DNA from: Amycolatopsis sp. NBC_00345
GTDB lineage: Bacteria; Actinomycetota; Actinomycetes; Mycobacteriales; Pseudonocardiaceae
Assembly (NCBI RefSeq): GCF_036116635.1
Contig: NZ_CP107995.1
Location: 6,572,001-6,636,000, forward strand
Reading direction: 5' to 3'
Length of the DNA stretch: 64,000 nt
The translations under genes were made by a program, and so were the position numbers. Shown one piece after another: positions 54,707 through 62,200 of the stretch. The notes under the pieces were generated by a model. It worked only from the letters and a program-made list of their open reading frames with translations, was not told the origin of the DNA and did no database searches. How positions within the stretch are numbered: the stretch's first letter is position 1; each line of letters opens with the position of its first letter.

Positions 54707-54732
54707 CACGGCCCGAGGCGGGCCGTGTTTTT
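54707..54732 (+). terminator. Intrinsic terminator upstream of greA
   Basis: CACGGCCCG and CGGGCCGTG (54707-54715, 54719-54727) with a 3-base loop, followed by TTTTT (54728-54732). It ends the DUF4307 transcript or, if the greA promoter lies upstream, could act as an attenuator in its leader. Confidence 0.88.
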
Positions 54733-54822
54733 CCTTTATCTCAGCCGCGCGGGCAATCCTTGTTCGCGCGGTGGCCGGCTTGTACACCCAAGCCTGGCAG
54801 GCCCGACGAGGAGATGGTGACC

Positions 54823-55314
54823 GTGAGCGACACCAAGGTGACCTGGCTGACCCAGGATGCCTACGACAGGCTCAAGCACGAGCTCGACGAAATGATCGAG
54901 AATCGTCCGGTCATCGCAACGCGCATCAACGACAGCCGCGAAGAGGGAGACCTCAAGGAAAACGGCGGCTACCACGCGGCGCGCGAGGAGCAGAGTCAAG
55001 CCGAGGCGCGCATCCGCTACCTCCAGGAGCTGCTGCGCTCGGCCAAGGTCGGCGAGGCGCCCGCGGACGACGGCACCGCCGGTCCGGGCAAGGTGCTGAC
55101 CGTGCGTTACGACGGGGACGACGACGAGGAGAACTTCCTGCTCGCCACCCGTGAAGAGGGCGCCGAGGGCGGGATCGACGTGTACTCCCCGGAGTCGCCG
55201 CTGGGCAAGGCCCTGCTCGGCGCCAAGGAGGGCGAGGCCCGCCAGTACGAGCTGCCCAACGGCAAGACCCAGAAGGTCACCCTGGTCAAGGCCGTGCCCT
55301 ACATCAAAGCCTGA
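54823..55314 (+). CDS. greA: Transcription elongation factor GreA
   Basis: Factor of 163 residues that stimulates RNA cleavage by backtracked RNA polymerase. The N-terminal coiled coil contains the acidic-tip text EEGDLKENGGYHAAREEQ; the C-terminal domain has SPESPLGKALLGAKEGEARQ and ends VTLVKAVPYIKA. GTG 54823 is preferred because GAGGAG lies nine bases upstream and SDTKVTWLTQ matches actinobacterial starts; ATG 54814 is the alternative. Confidence 0.96.
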   Translation: MSDTKVTWLTQDAYDRLKHELDEMIENRPVIATRINDSREEGDLKENGGYHAAREEQSQAEARIRYLQELLRSAKVGEAPADDGTAGPGKVLTVRYDGDDDEENFLLATREEGAEGGIDVYSPESPLGKALLGAKEGEARQYELPNGKTQKVTLVKAVPYIKA

Positions 55315-55403
55315 TCCACCCGGCGCGCGCCCGGCCTTCGCGGCCGGGTGCGCTCGCCGCGGTCTAGCGTGGCTCCCGGTAACAAAACTGGGAGGAAACC
55401 ACC

Positions 55404-56216
55404 ATGAGCACCGAACCGATGTGCCTCGCCTGCGGCATGCAGTACGCCGGGCCGAGGGACAACTGCCCGGTCTGCGAGGACGAGCGCCAGTACGTCCCGG
55501 CCGCCGGCCAGCAGTGGACCGACCTGGCCACGCTGCGTGACGGCGGGACGTACCGCCCGCGGGTCGAGGAGCAGGGGCCGGGCATCGTCGGCGTCGGGTC
55601 GGACCCGAAGTTCGCGATCGGCCAGCGCGCCCTGCTCGTGCGCGCGGAGTCCGGCAACTTCCTGTGGGATTGCGCGGCTTACCTCGACGACGCGCTGATC
55701 GCGAAGATCACCGAACTCGGCGGCCTCACCGGCATCGCGATCAGCCACCCGCACTACTACACGACGATGGTGGAGTGGGCGCACGCCTTCGACGTGCCGG
55801 TCTACCTGCACGAGGACGACCAGCAGTGGATCGGGCGGCCCGACCCGTCGATCAAGCTGTGGTCCGGCACCACCCTCGACCTGGCCGACGACCTGCGGCT
55901 GCTCAACCTGGGCGTGCACTTCGACGGCGGCACCGTGCTGCACTGGCCGGCCGGCGAGAACGGGCTCGGCGCGCTGCTCACGGGCGACATCGTGCAGGTC
56001 GTGCCGGACCGCACGCACGTCGGCTTCATGTACAGCTACCCGAACCTGATCCCGGAGCGGCCGAGCGTCGTGCGCCGCGCCGCGGAGCTGCTGGAGCCGT
56101 ACCGCTTCGAGGCGATCTACGGCGCGTGGTGGGACGCGGTCGTGCGCTCCGACGGGCACGAGGTCGTCCAGCGCTCGGCCCGGCGGTACCTCGCCCACGC
56201 GCTGGAAGCGTTCTAG
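55404..56216 (+). CDS. Zinc-ribbon plus degenerate MBL-fold protein
   Basis: Protein of 270 residues. It begins with a zinc-ribbon (MCLACGMQY then CPVCEDER, four Cys). The rest is a metallo-beta-lactamase fold without the full metal motif: ISHPHYYTT stands where HxHxDH is expected, so the Asp and the last His are replaced by Tyr. LHWPAG and LLTGDIVQVVPD keep a later His and Asp. Such proteins are usually annotated as MBL-fold hydrolases; catalysis by the normal two-metal route is doubtful. Confidence 0.8.
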   Translation: MSTEPMCLACGMQYAGPRDNCPVCEDERQYVPAAGQQWTDLATLRDGGTYRPRVEEQGPGIVGVGSDPKFAIGQRALLVRAESGNFLWDCAAYLDDALIAKITELGGLTGIAISHPHYYTTMVEWAHAFDVPVYLHEDDQQWIGRPDPSIKLWSGTTLDLADDLRLLNLGVHFDGGTVLHWPAGENGLGALLTGDIVQVVPDRTHVGFMYSYPNLIPERPSVVRRAAELLEPYRFEAIYGAWWDAVVRSDGHEVVQRSARRYLAHALEAF

Positions 56217-56218
56217 GG

Positions 56219-56264
56219 CTCGTGAGTGTTTATGACGGTTCTAACCGTCATAAACACTCACGAG
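56219..56264. terminator. Bidirectional terminator hairpin
   Basis: Perfect 22-base arms (56219-56240 and 56243-56264) with a 2-base centre and TCTTTT after it on the plus strand. It sits between the convergent MBL and Lrp genes and overlaps the end of the Lrp gene by a few bases. Confidence 0.85.
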
Positions 56265-56734
56265 TCTTTTCGCGCGGTGCGCTCCAGCAGCGGGCGCACG
56301 CGCGGCGGCACCGGCGTCGACAGGGCGATCGAGGTCGACGTGCGCAGGACGTCGGTCACGCCGACCACGTCGTCGATCACCCGCTGCAGGTCGTCGTTGT
56401 CCCGCGCGACCAGGCGGACGAAGAGGTCGCCCTGCCCGGTCGTCGCGTGCACCTCGCACACCTCGTCGATGGCCGCGAGCGCCTCGGCGACACCGGCGCG
56501 CTTGCCCTGCGCGATCTCCAGCACGGCGAACGCGGTGAGGTTGTAGCCCATCGCCGCGAGATCCAGTTCCGGCGGGAAGCCACCGAGGACGCCGCGCTCG
56601 GTCAGCCGGTCGAGCCGCGCCTGCACCGTGCCCCTGGCCACGCCGAGCCGGCGCGCGCACTCCAGCACGCCCAGCCGCGGCGAGTCGGTGAGCAGCAACA
56701 GAAGCCGGGCGTCGAGCGAGTCCAGCATCGTCAT
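56258..56734 (-). CDS. Lrp/AsnC-family transcriptional regulator
   Basis: Regulator of 158 residues. The helix-turn-helix is near the N-terminus (LGVLECARRLGVARGTVQAR) and the ligand-binding RAM domain follows (AVLEIAQGKRAGVAEALAAI, TGQGDLFVRLVARDNDDLQR). It is divergent from hppD, so control of tyrosine catabolism in response to an aromatic amino acid or its keto acid is likely. Repeats between the two genes are candidate sites. Confidence 0.93.
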   Translation of the reverse strand: MTMLDSLDARLLLLLTDSPRLGVLECARRLGVARGTVQARLDRLTERGVLGGFPPELDLAAMGYNLTAFAVLEIAQGKRAGVAEALAAIDEVCEVHATTGQGDLFVRLVARDNDDLQRVIDDVVGVTDVLRTSTSIALSTPVPPRVRPLLERTARKDS

Positions 56735-56748
56735 CTCCCTGCGCAGGT

Positions 56749-56802
56749 TGTCCAGGATGACGTTCGACTATGGAGTCCTACTAGTCAGCCTGTCCAGCAT
56801 AA
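56749..56802. promoter_or_regulatory. Putative Lrp binding region between lrp and hppD
   Basis: TGTCCAG occurs at 56749 and 56791, 42 bases (four helical turns) apart. Between them lies the inverted repeat GACTA (56766-56770) and TAGTC (56782-56786). The layout fits wrapping by an Lrp octamer. Inferred. Confidence 0.4.
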
Positions 56803-56849
56803 TCGGTGACCATTGCTCATCTTGCCCTTCACGACGGATGCTTCCTGAC

Positions 56850-58049
56850 ATGACCAACACCATGGATCCGCAGAGCGCGCTCGACGACGTCAGCTACGAC
56901 CAGCTCCGCCAGCTCGTCGGCCTGGTCGACCACGACGCGACCGCCGACCCGTTCCCGGTCAAGTCCCTCGACGCGGTGGTGTTCGTCGCCGGCAACGCGA
57001 CGCAGACCGCCTGGTTCTACCAAGTCGCGTTCGGGATGCGCCTGGTCGCGTACTCGGGCCCGGAGACGGGGCACTTCGACCGCAAGTCGTTCGTGCTGAA
57101 GTCCGGCTCGGCGCGGTTCGTCATCACCGGCGGCGTGCAGCCCGATTCCCCGCTGCTCGACCACCACCGCCGGCACGGCGACGGCGTCACCGACCTGGCG
57201 CTGGAGACCACCGACGTCGACAAGTGCGTGGCGCACGCCCGCGCGGAGGGCGCGACGATCCTCGAGGAGCCGCACGACGTCTCCGACGAGCACGGCACCG
57301 TGCGGATGGCCGCGATCGCCACGTACGGCGAGACCCGCCACTCGCTGATCGACCGGTCCCGGTACACCGGCGTCTACCTGCCCGGCTACGAGCCGCGCGA
57401 GAGCGCCGTCAAGCGTCCCGAGGGCGCGCCGAAGCGGCTGTTCCAGGCCGTGGACCACTGCGTGGGCAACGTCGAACTCGGCAAGATGGACTACTGGGTC
57501 GACTGGTACCACCGCGTGATGGGCTTCGTGAACATGGCGGAGTTCATCGGCGACGACATCGCCACCGACTACTCGGCGCTGATGAGCAAGGTGGTGTCGA
57601 ACGGCAACCACCGCGTCAAGTTCCCGCTCAACGAGCCGGCCGTGGCGAAGAAGAAGTCGCAGATCGACGAGTACCTGGAGTTCTACGAGGGCGCGGGCTG
57701 CCAGCACATCGCGCTCGCCACCAACGACATCATCCAGACGATCACCGCCATGCGCGCCGCGGGCGTCGAGTTCCTCGACACGCCGGACTCCTACTACGAG
57801 GACCCGGAGCTGCGCGCGCGGATCGGCGAGGTGCGGGTGCCGATCGAAACGCTGAAGGAGCACAAGATCCTCGTCGACCGCGACGAGGACGGCTACCTGC
57901 TGCAGATCTTCACCCAGCCGATCGGCGACCGCCCGACGGTGTTCTACGAGCTCATCGAACGGCACGGCTCGCTCGGCTTCGGCAAGGGCAACTTCAAGGC
58001 CCTGTTCCAGGCGATCGAACGTGAGCAGGAGCGCCGCGGGAACCTCTGA
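56850..58049 (+). CDS. hppD: 4-hydroxyphenylpyruvate dioxygenase
   Basis: Non-haem iron enzyme of 399 residues converting 4-hydroxyphenylpyruvate to homogentisate in tyrosine breakdown. Iron ligands are His in AVDHCVGNVELG, His in GCQHIALATNDI and Glu near the end in VFYELIERHG; QIFTQPIGDRPT is the C-terminal substrate region. ATG 56850 is chosen. The divergent Lrp is the likely regulator. Confidence 0.96.
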   Translation: MTNTMDPQSALDDVSYDQLRQLVGLVDHDATADPFPVKSLDAVVFVAGNATQTAWFYQVAFGMRLVAYSGPETGHFDRKSFVLKSGSARFVITGGVQPDSPLLDHHRRHGDGVTDLALETTDVDKCVAHARAEGATILEEPHDVSDEHGTVRMAAIATYGETRHSLIDRSRYTGVYLPGYEPRESAVKRPEGAPKRLFQAVDHCVGNVELGKMDYWVDWYHRVMGFVNMAEFIGDDIATDYSALMSKVVSNGNHRVKFPLNEPAVAKKKSQIDEYLEFYEGAGCQHIALATNDIIQTITAMRAAGVEFLDTPDSYYEDPELRARIGEVRVPIETLKEHKILVDRDEDGYLLQIFTQPIGDRPTVFYELIERHGSLGFGKGNFKALFQAIEREQERRGNL

Positions 58050-58099
58050 CCCCAGCCTGGGACAGCATCGTCCCGGCCGCCGGGACACGGCTCCCCAGC

Positions 58100-58147
58100 A
58101 GCGAACGGCCCGTTCGTGACGAATTCGTCGCGAGCGGGCCGTTCGCT
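58100..58147 (+). terminator. Long hairpin terminator after hppD
   Basis: Arms 58100-58123 and 58124-58147 pair over 24 positions with two G-U wobbles; the tip holds the GACGAATTCGTC palindrome. ACTTT follows. It separates hppD from the secretion cassette. Confidence 0.8.
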
Positions 58148-58312
58148 ACTTTGCGCTACTTCCGGCCACCCAAGGTGCACAGTTATGGTCTGTTTGAGCC
58201 GATTGACCGAGATGGGAAACTGGACCGATCGGCGCAATTCAGGCTCAAACGGAACCGGCGGCGCGCCGGGGCCGTCACTGTGGGGAAGTCAGCGAATCAG
58301 ACAGGGGGGCCG

Positions 58313-58867
58313 ATGCCGGACAGCATCGACGCCAGCCAGCAGATGGTGGACGGCTGGACGCGGCAGCTCAAGGAGACCGCCGCGCGCTACCAGGCGATGG
58401 CCGAGCGCGTGCAGGGCCAGACCGTCACGGAGCGGTCGAAGGACGGCCTGGTCGAGGTGACCGTGGATGCCAAGGGGCTGCTCAAGAACCTGGTGATCGC
58501 GGAGTCCGCGAACGGCAAGCGGATGGCCGAGGTGTCCGCGCAGGTGATGCAGCTCGTGCAGAAGGCGCAGTCGCGGATTCCCGAGCTGCTGCAGCAGGCC
58601 GCGGCGGAAACCGTGGGTGACGACGGCACCACGGACGCGTTGGTGGAGAAGGCGAAGAGCTCGTTCCCCGCCCCGCCGGAGGAGCCCTCGACCCCGGAGC
58701 CCGACCGCGTACGCCGCTTCCTGCCCGACGACACGGAGCAGCCGCCACCACCGCCTCCGCCCGCGCCGCCTCGGCAGCAGGCCCCGCCGCCTCCGCCGCC
58801 ACCGCGTCGCCGCCGGGCCCAGCCGGACGACGATGACGACAGCTTCGGCGGACCGATCCTTTCCTGA
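58313..58867 (+). CDS. YbaB/EbfC-family protein of a type VII secretion cassette
   Basis: Protein of 184 residues from ATG 58313 with a GGGGGG site. Residues 1-110 fit the YbaB/EbfC nucleoid-associated fold (LVEVTVDAKGLLKNLVIAES, AQVMQLVQKAQSRIPELLQQ). The tail is Pro-rich with two runs of seven prolines and ends in acidic residues. In actinobacteria, YbaB-like proteins often head type VII effector loci, before an EspC-like partner and the toxin, as here. A chaperone or secretion role is inferred. Confidence 0.85.
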   Translation: MPDSIDASQQMVDGWTRQLKETAARYQAMAERVQGQTVTERSKDGLVEVTVDAKGLLKNLVIAESANGKRMAEVSAQVMQLVQKAQSRIPELLQQAAAETVGDDGTTDALVEKAKSSFPAPPEEPSTPEPDRVRRFLPDDTEQPPPPPPPAPPRQQAPPPPPPPRRRRAQPDDDDDSFGGPILS

Positions 58868-58909
58868 CGTTCGCGGCCACTCAGCGGCCATTCAAGGGGG
58901 ACGAAACTC

Positions 58910-59215
58910 ATGGCACCGAAGGGATTCGAGGTCGGCACCGACCTCGAGGCGCACGCCCGCCAGCTCGACGCGCTCGGCGACGCGCTGAAGCAGGCCGTCG
59001 ACGCCGCGAACCAGGTCAGCATGCCCACGGACGCGTACGGCATCCTCTGCCAGCCGTTCCGGATGTTGCTCGACCCGGTGGAGGAGTACGGCATCAACGC
59101 GCTGAAGGACACCGTCACCGCGATGGACGCGCAGGCGCAGAAGGTGCGTGACGCGGCGAAGGCCTATCAGACCTACGAAGGTGACGTCGCGGGCTCGATG
59201 AAGGCGAGTGACTGA
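58910..59215 (+). CDS. EspC-like type VII secretion partner protein
   Basis: Helical protein of 101 residues from ATG 58910. FEVGTDLEAHARQLDALGDA, DAYGILCQPFRMLLDPVEEY and AQAQKVRDAAKAYQTYEGDV match the DUF2580/EspC-type targets of ESX secretion. Its TGA overlaps the ATG of the effector, so they are translated together. It probably pairs with the effector N-terminal WXG-type domain for export. Confidence 0.85.
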   Translation: MAPKGFEVGTDLEAHARQLDALGDALKQAVDAANQVSMPTDAYGILCQPFRMLLDPVEEYGINALKDTVTAMDAQAQKVRDAAKAYQTYEGDVAGSMKASD

Positions 59216-62200
59216 TGGCGGACGCGAACCCGCTGGTCGTCCAGCCGGAGCAGGACGGCGACGGCCCCGGCCCGCTGACCGCCGGCAACGGGGACTACGG
59301 CTACGCCACGGGCATCGGCGTCGCCGAGTCCGCGATGGACGCGTTCAACGGCATCAAGGACGGCGACTGGGTCTCCGGCGGCCTCGGCGTGCTGAGCCTC
59401 GCCGGCGAGATCGCGGGCGCGGCGATCGACCCGTTCGGCTACCTGCTGTCGTCCGTGGCGTCGTTCCTGATGGAGCACGTGCAGCCGCTGAAGGACATGC
59501 TCGACTCGGTGGCGGGCGACCCGCCGGTGATCCAGTCGTACTCCGAGAGCTGGGGCAACGTCGCGAAGTCGTTGCAGGAACAGCAAACCGAGCTGACGAA
59601 CGCCGTGAAGACCGGCACCGCCGAGTGGACCGGCGACGCCGCCGACGCGTACCGCAAGTCCTCCGCGGAGGCAGCCGAGGCGATCGGCGGTGCGGCGACG
59701 GTGGCCGGCGCCATCGGCACCGTCACGATGATCATGGGCGAGGTCGTCGCGTTCGTGCGGGAGACCGTGCGGCAGCTGATCGCCGACCTGGTGGGCAAGC
59801 TGATCGCGTGGGTGCTGGAGGAGGTCTTCTCCCTCGGCTTCGGCACCCCGGTGGTGATCGCGCAGGCCGTCGCGGCGATCGCCAAGTGGGGCGAGAAGAT
59901 CAGCGAACTGCTCACCAAGCTGTGCGACACGATGCGCCGGGTGTCGCCGCTGCTGGGCAAGCTCGCGGACGTTTTCACCAAGATCATCAAGATCCTCGGC
60001 AAGCTGGCCGGCAAGGTCACCGGGCTGGACGTGATCAGCACCAAGAACATCAAGGCCGGCGGCTTTTTGCAGCGCGGCGGTTCCGGCGGGGGCGGCGGCG
60101 GGCACCACGGCGGCGGGGACGGGGATTCGGAGGGTTCCGGGTCCGGGTCTGGTGGGGCCGACGGTGAAGGCTCGGGCTCTGGTTCGGGTGGATCCGACGG
60201 TGAAGGTTCCGGCGGCGGCTCTGGCTCCGGCGGCGGCTCGGGTTCGGGTTCGGGCTCTGGCGACGGCTCCGGTTCGGGCGGCTCTGGCTCGGGTTCAGGC
60301 TCGGGCGGCTCTAGCGGCTCCGGCTCGGGCGGCTCGGACTCCGGTGGTTCCGGTTCGGGCGGCTCGAACTCCCACCGCTCAGGCTCCGACGGCGATTCCC
60401 CTTCCTCGGGCGGCAGTTCCCGCAGCTCGGACGGCGACGGCGGCTCTTCGTCCACAGGGGACAGTTCCTCTTCGGGTGACAGCTCGCCCCGCCGCTCCAC
60501 GGGAAACGGCACCCACGGCGACAACGGCCCATCGGGTAGCGGCGACAACGGCCCGTCCGGCGGCGGCAACACCCCGTCCCACACCACCGGCGGCGCCTCT
60601 TCCCACTCGGCAGGCGGCGACTCCTCCGCCCCGTCCGGAGGCTCCTCTTCTCACGCCGCCAACGGAAACGGCTCCCCGTCACACGGCGGCGGCTCCCCCT
60701 CGCACGCCAACAGTGGGGGCTCCTCGGCATCGTCCGGCGGCGGTTCCACACCGCACTCGGGCGGTGGCAGCTCTGCGTTACATTCCGGTGGCGATTCCGC
60801 ACCGTCCGGCGGGGGTTCCGCGCCGCATTCCGGGGGCGGCTCCGCGCCGTCGGGCGGCGGCTCCGCACCCCACGCAGGCGGCGGCGGTGCGTCATCCCAT
60901 TCCGGTGGTGGCGGCGGTTCCGCGACCCACGCGAGCGGGGACGGCCCGAGTGGTGCTTCGCGTCCGGGTGACAGCTCGACGTCGGCTAGTGGTTACGCGC
61001 CGTCCCGCGCGAACGAGCCCACGACCGGCGCCCCGGCCCCGCCCAGTGGTGACTCACCGGGTGGATCCACGCCACAGCAAGGACAACCGCCGGCCGGAGG
61101 CTCGATGCCGCCCGGTGGCGGTACTCCGGGCGGCTCCCCGTCCGGCACTCCTGGCGGCGTTACCCCCAGCGCCCGCCCCGGCTCCGGCGGCGGTTGGACC
61201 GGCACGCCCGGCAGCCCCGGCGCGCGCACTCCGCACACCCCGGACTCGTCCACCGGACGCCCGGGTCCCGACCGCTCCGTCCCCAGCCAACGCCGCCCCG
61301 GCGACACCGACCCCAACGCCCGCGGACCCCAGCGCCCCAGCGGCCCCGACACCCGCGGACCACAACGCCCCGGCGACCCCAACTCCAGCAACCCTCAGCG
61401 CGCGGGAGACCCCGCCGCCAACAACCCGCAACGTCCCGGCACCACTGATCCCCAAGCCGCCGGGCCCCAACGACCCGGTGACACCACCCGCAGTCCCCAG
61501 CAGGCGGGCGATGCCAACGGTCCTGGGCCGCGGCGGCCGGGCGACGCGCCGGAACCCGTGGCGCGCGGGTCGCAGGGCACCGCGACCCAGCCGGGCACCC
61601 AGCGGCCCGGCACGCATCCCGGCGGTGGCAACGGTCCCGGCAATACCCGTCCTGGGCACTCCGGCCCCGAAGGTCCACATCGGACACCCGATGGTGGCAC
61701 TCCCCGTCGTGACACCACAGGCACGCCTCACCGTGATGCCGCAACCACCCCACGCCATGACGCCTCGGGCGCGCCACACCGTGACACCCCCGATCACGAC
61801 AGTCCCCATCACGACACCCCGCGCCAAGACAACCCGCAGCACGACAACCCACCGGCCGACCACCACAACGACCCAAGCCACGACACCCCTAACCACGACA
61901 ACCCAAACCAAGACACCCCGGCCCACCACAACGACCCCCTGACCCCCGACGAGGTCAACCAGCACCACTCCGAGAGCACCCCCGCCGGCAGCTCCTACCA
62001 CCGCGGCGACGCGGACATGGGCGACCTGCCCCACCGCGTCCAGCCGGATCCGGACGGGCGGTTCACCGCGGACGTGCACGTGACGCCGGACGGGCACGCG
62101 CGCATCGGCGATCGGCTCTACACGCCGGAGGAATTCGCGGACGTCCTGCGCCGCAACGCGGACTACGACGGCAGGCCCATTCGCCTGATCGGGTGCGACG

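Noticed and set aside
60152..61942. Large open frame rich in Ala, Arg, Pro and Thr
   Set aside because: It is an off-frame reading of the effector linker; the coupled WXG-type frame continues through it without a stop.
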